Shown here: piece by piece, positions 6,558-12,914 of the stretch
How the letters are laid out: every line of letters begins with the position of its first letter
Numbering within the stretch: position 1 is the first letter of the stretch
Assembly (NCBI GenBank): GCA_030613665.1
Contig: JAUWLN010000036.1
Span: 1-12,914 of the forward strand
Reading direction: 5' to 3'
DNA: 12,914 nucleotides
DNA from: Dehalococcoidia bacterium
Lineage (GTDB): Bacteria > Chloroflexota > Dehalococcoidia > Dehalococcoidales > RBG-16-60-22
Position numbers and translations under genes: made by a program
Notes under the pieces: generated by a model
Databases searched by the model: none
What the model was told of the DNA's origin: nothing
The model's input: the letters and a program-made list of their open reading frames with translations, nothing else

Positions 6558-7490
6558 ATGGACATTTTACTCATTTTTTTGCTGGCAATAATAATTGATT
6601 TTGTTTTCGGTGACCCGCCGGATGTTGTCCACCCGGTGGCGTGGATGGGCAGGGTGGTTTCATACCTGAGAAAAAAATTGAAAAGCCGGCACCACATCGT
6701 CCAGTTCATCTACGGTACGGGCATGGTGCTTTTCGTCATGGGCCTGTTTGCTGTGCCCGTTTACTTTGGGCTGCAATTTCTGAGTAACTTCAATACCGCG
6801 GCCTATATCGCGGCCGGGGCGGTAATTTTAAAGCTATCCTTTTCCGTAAAAGGGCTGCGGCGAGCCGCGCTGGTAACAAAGGGACATTTATTGCAGGACA
6901 GACTGGACAAGGCCCGTTTTGAACTCAGGTCGCTCGTCAGTCGCGATACCGGTAAATTGACCCGTCCCAGGATAATATCAGCGGCGGTAGAATCGGTGGC
7001 GGAGAATATCAGTGACAGCTTTGTGGCGCCCCTGTTCTACTTTCTGCTCTTCGGTGTTCCCGGGGCGGTTGCCTACCGGGCGGTCAATACCCTGGATGCT
7101 ATAATAGGTTATCACGGTGAATATGAGTATCTTGGCAAGTTCGCCGGCCGGCTGGATGACGTGCTCAATTTTATCCCGGCCAGGTTGACGGCGCTGTTTT
7201 TGGTTCTGGCGGCTTTCCTGGCCCGAAAAAATGGGCGGAGGTCCTGGCAGATAGCGCTCCGCGAGCACAGCAGGACGGCAAGCCCGAACGCCGGCTGGCC
7301 GATGGCAGCGATGGCAGGAGCTTTGAACATAAAACTGGAGAAGACCGGACAATATGAACTGGGAGAAGCATTAACCGCTCTCCAGCCGGCAACGATTGAC
7401 GGTGCGCTGAAACTGATGTATATCGCCGCAGCTTTATGGATATTGACCTGTGGCCTGGCAGGAGGTATTTATCTTGTCCTTGCGACCTAG
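6558..7490 (+). CDS. cbiB: Adenosylcobinamide-phosphate synthase
   Basis: CbiB joins adenosylcobyric acid with (R)-1-amino-2-propanol O-2-phosphate, giving adenosylcobinamide phosphate. It is an integral membrane protein. This 310-aa protein has the family's N-terminus DFVFGDPPDVVHPVAWMG (14-31), SRDTGKLTRPRII (128-140), ESVAENISDSFVAPLFYFLL (145-164) and NTLDAIIGYHGEYE (177-190). LDDVLNFIPARLTA (199-212) and EHSRTASPNAGWPMAAMAGA (236-255) follow. Several hydrophobic segments fit membrane location. The length is normal. Its ATG follows the btuD stop without a base between, and its end overlaps the next gene by 17 nt. Because CbiB works on cobyric acid, its presence suggests the cell can use imported or internally made cobyric acid and not only cobinamide. 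Confidence 0.95.
   Translation: MDILLIFLLAIIIDFVFGDPPDVVHPVAWMGRVVSYLRKKLKSRHHIVQFIYGTGMVLFVMGLFAVPVYFGLQFLSNFNTAAYIAAGAVILKLSFSVKGLRRAALVTKGHLLQDRLDKARFELRSLVSRDTGKLTRPRIISAAVESVAENISDSFVAPLFYFLLFGVPGAVAYRAVNTLDAIIGYHGEYEYLGKFAGRLDDVLNFIPARLTALFLVLAAFLARKNGRRSWQIALREHSRTASPNAGWPMAAMAGALNIKLEKTGQYELGEALTALQPATIDGALKLMYIAAALWILTCGLAGGIYLVLAT
7460..7465 (+). promoter_or_regulatory. Shine-Dalgarno site that sets the TTG start of cobD
   Basis: AGGAGG at 7460-7465, inside the end of cbiB, is 8 nt before a TTG at 7474-7476. An upstream in-frame GTG at 7450 would lie before the site and so cannot use it. This favours the TTG start and an overlap of 17 nt with cbiB. Confidence 0.6.
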
Positions 7491-8586
7491 ACCAGAAGTA
7501 CGGAACGTGGAGGCATGCCCCCACGGCGGGATAAATTACGCTGAACTGAAAGGCAGTGATATCTCTCCCGAGACCCTGCTCGATTTCAGCGTTTGTACCA
7601 ATCCCTTTATGCCGCCGCCGGAGATAAAAGAAATGCGGCTCGGCGATTTTGCCATCGACCGGTACCCTGATTCAGAAGCGGCTGGACTGAGAAAGAGGCT
7701 GGCCGATAGACTGAAGGTCCAGCCTGATAATATCATAGTCGGCGGCGGCAGCACGGAGCTTATCCGTCTCATTGCCCTGGCCTATTTCGATAAGGACGAC
7801 AACGTTGTGATACCTGAGCCCACCTATGGTGAGTATGAACTGGCCAGTCGCATTGCCGGAGCCAGGGTGGTCAAGCACCGCCTGAGAGCGGAAGATGGTT
7901 TTGCCCTCCGAACTGATGAGATGGGCAGCCTTATCAGCCAGTGCCAGCCCAAAGCGGTTTTCATCTGTAATCCCAACAACCCCACGGGTAAATATCTGTC
8001 ACGGCAGGAAGTGGAGTCGGTTTTGACGACAATCGGAGACGGTTTGCTCGTTCTTGACGAAGCCTATCTTTCTTTCGTGGCGCAAAGCTGGGCGGCTATC
8101 GAGTTAATTCATAAGGGTAACGTTATATTGCTGCGCTCTATGACCAAGGATTACGCCTTAACCGGCCTGCGCCTCGGGTATGCCGTAGCCGGTGAAGAGA
8201 TAATCAGCGTGCTGCGGAAGGTCTGTCCGCCGTGGAACGTAAATATCATTGCCCAGCAGGTCGGGACCCGGGTTCTGGAGCACGAAGCGGCTCTGAATGA
8301 AAGCAAGCAAAAAATAAGCGAGGCGAAGCAGTTCCTCTGGCAGGGACTGTCTCAGCTCGGCCTGCCGCCGGTGCCGTCGGACACCCATTTTTTTCTGGTC
8401 AAAGTAGGCAACGCTGAAGTGTTCCGCGCCCGATTGCTCAAGCGTGGTATCCAGGTGCGGGACTGTGCGTCTTTTGGTTTTCCGGAATACGTACGCATTG
8501 CGGCACGCGCCCTGCCGGAGTGTCGAAAACTGATGGCTGCCGTTAAAGAAATGAAGGATAAAGACGAACTTATGTCGCCGGTGTGA
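7474..8586 (+). CDS. cobD: Threonine-phosphate decarboxylase (HisC-like PLP enzyme)
   Basis: CobD decarboxylates L-threonine O-3-phosphate to (R)-1-amino-2-propanol phosphate, the substrate of CbiB next door. This 370-aa protein is a fold-type I PLP enzyme. It shows the N-terminal PHGGINYAEL (16-25) and LLDFSVCTNPF (35-45) characteristic of CobD, followed by GGGSTELI (90-97), CNPNNPTG (165-172) and Asp195 in VLDEAY. The Schiff-base lysine is Lys225 in SMTKDYALTGLRLGY, and Arg341 in YVRIAAR binds the carboxylate. It is closely related to histidinol-phosphate aminotransferase, and motifs alone do not fully separate them; HGG near the start and the cob operon favour CobD. The TTG at 7474 was chosen over a GTG at 7450 because of its Shine-Dalgarno site. 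Confidence 0.85.
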   Translation: MSLRPRPEVRNVEACPHGGINYAELKGSDISPETLLDFSVCTNPFMPPPEIKEMRLGDFAIDRYPDSEAAGLRKRLADRLKVQPDNIIVGGGSTELIRLIALAYFDKDDNVVIPEPTYGEYELASRIAGARVVKHRLRAEDGFALRTDEMGSLISQCQPKAVFICNPNNPTGKYLSRQEVESVLTTIGDGLLVLDEAYLSFVAQSWAAIELIHKGNVILLRSMTKDYALTGLRLGYAVAGEEIISVLRKVCPPWNVNIIAQQVGTRVLEHEAALNESKQKISEAKQFLWQGLSQLGLPPVPSDTHFFLVKVGNAEVFRARLLKRGIQVRDCASFGFPEYVRIAARALPECRKLMAAVKEMKDKDELMSPV

Positions 8587-8603
8587 CTGTTGGGAGAGAA
8601 ACC

Positions 8604-9665
8604 ATGACAGAACTTATAACCGACACCATTGGGAAAATCAGGCCGCTCGACCGGATGGCGATGGAGAAAGCGCAGGACAGGCAGAACAGGCTGACCAAGC
8701 CGCCGGGGAGCCTGGGTCGTCTGGAGGAATTATCCATTCAGCTGGCCGGCATTCAGGGCAAGTCACCCCCGCAAATTAAGAAGAAAGCGGTTATGGTGAT
8801 GGCCGGCGACCATGGTGTGGTGGCGGAAAAAATTGGAAACTGGCCGCAGGAAGTAACCGCTCAGATGGTGGCTAACTTTCTGCGGGGTGGGGCGGGTATA
8901 AATGTCGTTGCCCGGCACGTGGGAGCAAGGGTTATCGTCGTTGATATGGGAGTCGCCACCGAAATTGGCCGGGACGCTAACCTGGTATCACGGAAGGTTG
9001 GCTCCGGTACACAAAACATGGCGTGCGGCCCGGCGATGACCGCGGAACAGGCAGCGAAGGCGGTGGAGACCGGGATAGAACTGATGGCAGAGGAGGCGGG
9101 CAGGGGTCTGGACATTGCGGGCACGGGTGATATGGGCATCGGGAACACCACGGCCAGCAGTACTATCTGTGCCATTATGACGGGTCGGCCGGTGGCTGAG
9201 GTGACGGGACTTGGCACCGGCTTAACCGATGAGCAGTTGAAGCATAAAATAGCCGTAATTGAGCGGGCTATCTCGGTGAACCGGCCTGAGCCAGGAAATC
9301 CAATGGAAGTGCTGGCGAAGATAGGCGGGTTTGAAATCGGGGGGCTGGTCGGGGTAATGCTGGGAGCCGCTGCGAGACGCGTTCCAGTGGTTATAGACGG
9401 CTTTATTTCGGGTGCGGCGGCACTTATTGCCAGCGCCCTGTCGCCTGGAGTAAAAGACTATCTCATTGCCGCTCACCTTTCGGTGGAACCGGGACATCGG
9501 GTATTGCTCGAGCACCTTGGACTGGAACCGTTACTGAGCCTGAACATGCGCCTGGGGGAAGGCACCGGCGCCGCGCTGGGGATATTTCTGGCCGAGGTAG
9601 CTGCCGGGGTTCTGGCCGATATGGCCACCTTCGGTGAAGCTGGAGTATCGGAAGGAGACGGGTAG
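8604..9665 (+). CDS. cobT: Nicotinate-nucleotide:dimethylbenzimidazole phosphoribosyltransferase
   Basis: CobT transfers phosphoribose from nicotinate mononucleotide to the lower-ligand base, giving alpha-ribazole 5'-phosphate for CobS. It is 353 aa, the usual length. Motifs in order are LTKPPGSLGRLEELS (30-44), AGDHGV (67-72), PQEVTAQMVANFLRGGAGIN (81-100), TGDMGIGNTTASS (174-186) and LGTGLTDEQLKHKI (203-216). GGFEIGGLVGVMLGAA (241-256), VIDGFISGAAALIA (263-276) and RLGEGTGAA (316-324) follow. Glu319 should be the general base (Glu317 in the Salmonella enzyme, from memory). Asp176 stands where Salmonella has Glu174. The ATG at 8604 with GGGAG upstream is preferred over a GTG at 8583 that overlaps the cobD stop. 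No bluB or other base-making gene is in the window, so the lower ligand must come from elsewhere. Confidence 0.95.
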   Translation: MTELITDTIGKIRPLDRMAMEKAQDRQNRLTKPPGSLGRLEELSIQLAGIQGKSPPQIKKKAVMVMAGDHGVVAEKIGNWPQEVTAQMVANFLRGGAGINVVARHVGARVIVVDMGVATEIGRDANLVSRKVGSGTQNMACGPAMTAEQAAKAVETGIELMAEEAGRGLDIAGTGDMGIGNTTASSTICAIMTGRPVAEVTGLGTGLTDEQLKHKIAVIERAISVNRPEPGNPMEVLAKIGGFEIGGLVGVMLGAAARRVPVVIDGFISGAAALIASALSPGVKDYLIAAHLSVEPGHRVLLEHLGLEPLLSLNMRLGEGTGAALGIFLAEVAAGVLADMATFGEAGVSEGDG

Positions 9666-9669
9666 GCCA

Positions 9670-10419
9670 GTGACCAGGTTTTTCGCTGCGTTGCAGTTTC
9701 TGACCATAATCGCCATACCGTGGCGACGTGAGATACAGGCGGATGAGGTCGGACGCTCTGCCGGTTACTTTCCGGTGGTCGGGCTTATCATCGGGCTCAT
9801 TCTGGTCGGCTTGAACTGGCTGCTCGGTATTCTATTACCACCGATGGTGGTGAGCGCACTGCTGATTGCTTTTCTGGCGGTTATCAGCGGGGCCATGCAC
9901 CTCGATGGCTTCGCTGATACCTGTGATGGATTGGGCGGTCACAAAACGGCGGAAGACAGGTGGCAGGTGATGCGCGATAGCCGGGCCGGCGCCTTCGGTA
10001 TCGTCGGGGTTGTGCTGCTTCTCCTGGTAAAATACGTTTCGCTATCCAGCATTCCGGAAGTTTTGCTGATAATGACGCTCATATTGATGCCGGTCACAGG
10101 CCGCTGGGCGATGACCTATGCGCTGTTCGCCTATCCATATGCTCGCGACGCTGGCCTGGGGAAGGCTTTCAAACAGGGAACCACGTGGCCAAGGTTCACC
10201 CTGGCAACGGTTACTGCCGTGGTCATAGCGGCAGCAATCGCGCAGTTAGCCGGCCTGGCCATCCTGTTTTTCGGCTGGGTGGTCACGCTGGTGACAGCCG
10301 CTTACTTGAAGAGGAAGTTCAAAGGGCTCACCGGTGATAACTACGGTGCTATAAATGAAATGGCGGAAGTAAGCGTGTTAATTTTTATCATCATACTGGC
10401 CAAGTTCGGGCTGGCCTGA
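9670..10419 (+). CDS. cobS: Adenosylcobinamide-GDP ribazoletransferase (cobalamin synthase)
   Basis: CobS condenses adenosylcobinamide-GDP with alpha-ribazole (or its phosphate), completing the nucleotide loop. It is a polytopic membrane protein. The 249-aa sequence begins MTRFFAALQFLTIIAIPW, as family members do, and carries AMHLDGFADTCDGLGG (75-90), whose aspartates are taken to bind Mg. VMRDSRAGAFGIVG (100-113), TGRWAMTYA and GLTGDNYGAINEMAEV near the C-terminus follow. Hydrophobic segments fill the rest. The GTG at 9670 was chosen over a GTG at 9634 because it matches the family's N-terminus and leaves a 4-nt gap after cobT instead of an overlap. AAGGAG lies about 12 nt upstream, a slightly long spacing. 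Confidence 0.94.
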   Translation: MTRFFAALQFLTIIAIPWRREIQADEVGRSAGYFPVVGLIIGLILVGLNWLLGILLPPMVVSALLIAFLAVISGAMHLDGFADTCDGLGGHKTAEDRWQVMRDSRAGAFGIVGVVLLLLVKYVSLSSIPEVLLIMTLILMPVTGRWAMTYALFAYPYARDAGLGKAFKQGTTWPRFTLATVTAVVIAAAIAQLAGLAILFFGWVVTLVTAAYLKRKFKGLTGDNYGAINEMAEVSVLIFIIILAKFGLA

Positions 10420-10431
10420 GAGAGGAGAATA

Positions 10432-11109
10432 GTGAGCCAGGTTTTTGTATCGTGGAGCGGAGGGAAGGAAAGCAGCCTTGCCGGCTACCGGGCGAGAAAA
10501 GAGGGGCTGGAAATATGCTATCTGGCCAATATGGTCACTGAAGACGGGGCACGCTCGCGCACTCACGGGCTGTCGGCCGAGATACTCAGATTGCAGTCAC
10601 AGGCGATGGGCATTCCGCTGGTGCAGCGGCAGGCCACCTGGCAGAGCTATGAAGCCGAATTCAAGAAAATGGTCGATGAACTAAAGAAAGAGGGTGTTGA
10701 GGGCGGCGTCTTCGGGGATATTGACCTTGATGAGCATCGGGAGTGGGTGGAAAGGGTGTGTCGGGAGGTTGGTATAACGGCGCATCAGCCGGTCTGGGGT
10801 GAAAGCCAGGACGATATATTGAAAGATTTTATCGATTCTGGGTTCAAGGCGATTATCGTTGCCACGAGGGCTGATTTTCTTGGCGAGGAGTGGCTGGGAC
10901 GAAGCCTGGACATGGACTTTTTCAACGAGATAAAAGAACTGGGCAGGACCAGGGGCATTACGCCCTGCGGCGAAGCCGGGGAGTACCATACCCTGGTGAT
11001 TGATGGCCCCCTGTTCCAGAAGAGAATGGAAATAACGGAAGCCAGAAAGGTATTCCGGGACAAGCACTGGTTTCTGGAAATATCGAGTGCGGAGTTAAGA
11101 GCAAAGTAA
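10432..11109 (+). CDS. Diphthine-ammonia ligase-like PP-loop ATPase in the cobamide operon
   Basis: This 225-aa protein belongs to the ATP_bind_4/Dph6-like branch of the adenine nucleotide alpha-hydrolase (PP-loop) family. In eukaryotes and archaea, members amidate diphthine on elongation factor 2, using ATP and ammonia. The PP-loop SWSGGKESS (7-15) opens the protein. It is followed by the family segments FGDIDLDEHREWVERVC (94-110), QPVWGES (119-125) and TPCGEAGEYHTLVIDGPLF (177-195). The last one is diagnostic for the Dph6 type. Bacteria lack diphthamide, so the substrate must differ. It sits 12 nt after cobS and 2 nt before cobU, so it is probably co-transcribed and controlled by the B12 riboswitch. 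The start is a GTG at 10432 behind GAGAGGAG. The family is clear; the role is unknown. An amide-forming or adenylating step in corrinoid handling is a guess. Confidence 0.85.
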   Translation: MSQVFVSWSGGKESSLAGYRARKEGLEICYLANMVTEDGARSRTHGLSAEILRLQSQAMGIPLVQRQATWQSYEAEFKKMVDELKKEGVEGGVFGDIDLDEHREWVERVCREVGITAHQPVWGESQDDILKDFIDSGFKAIIVATRADFLGEEWLGRSLDMDFFNEIKELGRTRGITPCGEAGEYHTLVIDGPLFQKRMEITEARKVFRDKHWFLEISSAELRAK

Positions 11110-11111
11110 GC

Positions 11112-11681
11112 ATGAGGAAAACTACCCTGATAATTGGTGGGGCGCGCAGCGGTAAGATTCACTACGCGATGGAACTCGCCCGGAAGGCTTCGGGGCCGGT
11201 GCTTTTTGTGGCCACGGCAGAGGCTCTGGATGAAGAAATGCGGCAGCGTATTGAGGAACACAAGAGAACAAGACCCGCCGCGTGGCGGACACTTGAAGTG
11301 CCGACGCATGTCGGGGACGGTGTCCGACAGGAAATAGGCGATGCTCAGGTGGTGATTATCGATTGCATCACTCTTTTAGTGAATAACATTTTAAGTCAGC
11401 ATTACACTCCGGGTAGCAGGCAGAAGGCGGCCGATATTATTGAGCAGGCCGTCGCGGATGAAATCAGCGCGCTGATAGAATGTTTCCACAAAGTTGAGGC
11501 CAGCTTCATAATGGTAAGCAATGACGTTGGTTCAGGGATAGTGCCCGCCGATGGAATGAGCCGCCTGTATCGTGATTTGCTGGGCAAGGCCAATCAAATG
11601 CTGGCGCAGAGTGCCGATGAAGTGATTATGATGGTGGCCGGAATACCGCTCCCGTTGAAAAGCGACGATTCAGGCCAGTGA
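11112..11681 (+). CDS. cobU: Adenosylcobinamide kinase/adenosylcobinamide-phosphate guanylyltransferase, altered P-loop
   Basis: CobU phosphorylates adenosylcobinamide and then transfers GMP to it, producing adenosylcobinamide-GDP for CobS. The 189-aa protein has the family's order: IIGGARSGK at 7-15, RIEEHKRTRPAAWRTLE (46-62) including His50 as the likely guanylylated histidine, and VVIIDCITLLVNN (80-92) as the Walker B-like strand. SNDVGSGIVPADGMSRLYRD and GKANQMLAQSADEVIMMVAG follow near the end. The P-loop reads GGARSGKI; the residue after the lysine, normally Ser or Thr and a Mg ligand, is Ile16 (codon ATT). All other landmarks are intact, so it is not an obvious pseudogene. It is the last gene of the operon, starting 2 nt after the Dph6-like gene, without a strong ribosome binding site of its own. 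Confidence 0.92.
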   Translation: MRKTTLIIGGARSGKIHYAMELARKASGPVLFVATAEALDEEMRQRIEEHKRTRPAAWRTLEVPTHVGDGVRQEIGDAQVVIIDCITLLVNNILSQHYTPGSRQKAADIIEQAVADEISALIECFHKVEASFIMVSNDVGSGIVPADGMSRLYRDLLGKANQMLAQSADEVIMMVAGIPLPLKSDDSGQ

Positions 11682-11693
11682 GTCAAACGCGGC

Positions 11694-11731
11694 TGCCGGC
11701 ACGGTATGACAACCGGCACCGTTTCTCGGTG
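11694..11731. other. Nested inverted repeats in the convergent gap between cobU and the permease gene
   Basis: The 71-nt gap holds several competing short stems: TGCCGG/CCGGCA (11694-11699 with 11713-11718) and CACCG/CGGTG around a TTTCT loop (11717-11721 with 11727-11731). The near-repeat CCGGCACGGT / CCGGCACCGT is also present. They could end transcription of the two converging genes, but neither strand has a T-run after a stem, so I do not call an intrinsic terminator. Confidence 0.3.
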
Positions 11732-11752
11732 ATAATTACTCGACAAAGAACC

Positions 11753-12914
11753 CTATTCTGACCTGAGAGCTTCAATCGGGTTAAGGCGGGAAGCGTTCCA
11801 GGCGGGATAAAAGCCGAAGAACAGACCAATGCCCACCGATACCGAAACCGCCAGGATAACTATGTCAGCAGTAACCACAGTCGTCATCACACCGGTGCTG
11901 GCGACGATATATGAGACCGCCCAGCCCACGATAACGCCGATGATGCCGCCGGTAAAGGTCAGAAAAGCCGCCTCGATGAGAAATTGAGTCCATATGTCTC
12001 GCTCCCTGGCTCCCAGTGCCTTGCGGATGCCAATCTCCCGCGTCCTCTCCAGCACTGACACCAGCATAATGTTCATCACGCCGATACCTCCCACCAGTAA
12101 CGAGATGGCGGCGATGGCTCCCAGAAGGAGAGTCATGATGCCGATGGCTTCGGAGAGGGTACTGGCTATCTCCTCCATGGACATAATATTAAAATCATCG
12201 TCGTCATTGGGGCTGAGCTGATGGCGGGTACGAAAGAGGCTGGTGATTTCGGCAACGACGTAATCTGCCTGTTCCTCGTCGCTTACCGATAATGCAATGG
12301 ATGATACCAAACGCTCTCCCTGAGCCGTCCGCGGCTGGGCGACCGTCTGCTGCATAGCGGTCAGCGGGATAAAGATGGCGTTATCAGGTGAACCCCACAT
12401 TGCCCCTTTACTCTCTAAAATGCCGACGACGCGCACGATAATACTGCCCATCCGCATCTGCTGGCCGATGGGGTCTGTATCTCCGAAGAGCGTATCTTTG
12501 ACATCAGAACCGAGCACGGCTACCTTGGAACCACGCTGATAGTCATTTGCGGAGAAAAAAATGCCCTCAGCCATCTCCAGATTGTTCACCTGCATATACT
12601 CCGGGGTTACGCCGGTGACCTGGGAATTCATATTCTCACCACCGACGACCAGCTGGAGGTTGCTTGAGTAAGAAGGAGCTATAGAAGATATGTAGGGGAC
12701 CTGCTCGGCTATTACCTCCGCATCTTCGATGGGGAGCGTGTCAGCGGCGCTCCTGACGCCGCCAAAGGTGCGTGCGCCTGGCTGGATGGTAACCAGATCC
12801 GACCCCATGCTTTTGATATTGGAGAGAATCTGAGCTTCGGCACCTTTTCCTATTGACATGAGCGTAATCACGGCGGCTACGCCAATGACGATTCCCAGTA
12901 TGGTCAAAGAGCTA
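11753..12914 (-). CDS. MacB/FtsX-type ABC transporter permease (5' end cut by window edge)
   Basis: This is the membrane subunit of a type VII (MacB-like) ABC transporter, of the kind that exports peptides, antibiotics or lipoproteins or signals across the membrane. At least 386 residues are present. The frame is open to the window edge (SSLTILGIVIGVAAVITLMS), which matches the end of the first transmembrane helix of MacB permeases. About 20-40 residues including the true start are therefore missing; the TTG at 12907 is internal. A periplasmic core domain follows (to about residue 230, with VTPEYMQVNNLEMAEG and VAVLGSDVKDTLFG). The FtsX domain then has three membrane helices with the typical GGIGVMNIMLVSVLERTREI, GIRKALGARERDI and the C-terminal NASRLNPIEALRSE. 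Its ATPase partner is not in the window. The gene converges on the cobamide operon and has no visible link to it. Confidence 0.9.
   Translation of the reverse strand, partial: SSLTILGIVIGVAAVITLMSIGKGAEAQILSNIKSMGSDLVTIQPGARTFGGVRSAADTLPIEDAEVIAEQVPYISSIAPSYSSNLQLVVGGENMNSQVTGVTPEYMQVNNLEMAEGIFFSANDYQRGSKVAVLGSDVKDTLFGDTDPIGQQMRMGSIIVRVVGILESKGAMWGSPDNAIFIPLTAMQQTVAQPRTAQGERLVSSIALSVSDEEQADYVVAEITSLFRTRHQLSPNDDDDFNIMSMEEIASTLSEAIGIMTLLLGAIAAISLLVGGIGVMNIMLVSVLERTREIGIRKALGARERDIWTQFLIEAAFLTFTGGIIGVIVGWAVSYIVASTGVMTTVVTADIVILAVSVSVGIGLFFGFYPAWNASRLNPIEALRSE

Noticed and set aside
9634..9669. 12-codon N-terminal extension of cobS from a GTG
   Set aside because: It lies inside cobT, and the extra residues do not match CobS. 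The GTG at 9670 gives the family's usual N-terminus.
10785..11309. 174-codon open frame on the minus strand across the Dph6-like gene and cobU
   Set aside because: It overlaps two recognised genes in antisense and has no domain or ribosome binding site that I can support.
12905..12907. TTG as the start codon of the MacB-like permease
   Set aside because: The frame continues upstream to the window edge with residues fitting the first transmembrane helix, so the gene is partial and the true start lies outside.
1..12914. CRISPR arrays, transposases, tRNA or rRNA genes, phage genes
   Set aside because: No regularly spaced repeats, transposase-like frames, tRNA cloverleaf signals or rRNA segments were seen. 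Nearly all of the sequence is explained by the listed genes.

Overview
The window is protein-coding bacterial DNA of moderately high GC, densely packed and with many ATGA-type overlaps. I infer, with moderate confidence, an uncultured Chloroflexota, probably Dehalococcoidia. The nine-gene block of corrinoid uptake plus late cobamide assembly under one cobalamin riboswitch resembles, from memory, the corrinoid salvage clusters of Dehalococcoides. No 16S rRNA or other phylogenetic marker is present to prove this. I see no mobile elements, tRNAs, rRNAs or CRISPR arrays.

Left part (1-2472, minus strand): an operon SDR oxidoreductase -> sucC -> sucD (sucD is cut by the window edge). It has a good sigma70-type promoter at 2444-2472. 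The SDR stop and the expected sucC start overlap as ATAA instead of the usual ATGA. As a result, sucC has no ATG/GTG/TTG at its conserved N-terminus and seems to begin with ATA.

Middle left (2498-3430, plus strand): one fumarylacetoacetate-hydrolase-family gene, transcribed divergently from the SDR operon, with two candidate promoters.

Central part (3450-11681, plus strand): a -10 box, an adenosylcobalamin riboswitch with a terminator/antiterminator platform, then btuF-btuC-btuD-cbiB-cobD-cobT-cobS-(Dph6-like PP-loop ATPase)-cobU. Intergenic gaps are 17 nt or less, or the genes overlap, so this is very likely one transcript. BtuFCD would import corrinoids. CobD would make aminopropanol phosphate from threonine phosphate, and CbiB would attach it to adenosylcobyric acid. 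CobU would activate the product to the GDP form, CobT would make the alpha-riboside phosphate of the lower base, and CobS would join the two halves. The usual alpha-ribazole phosphatase (CobC) is not seen. In the gap between cobS and cobU sits a protein of the diphthine-ammonia ligase family, whose known substrate does not exist in bacteria. This is the most interesting feature of the window. CobU also has isoleucine in place of the serine/threonine of its P-loop.

Right edge (11753-12914, minus strand, convergent): a MacB/FtsX-type ABC transporter permease, cut at its 5' end by the window boundary.
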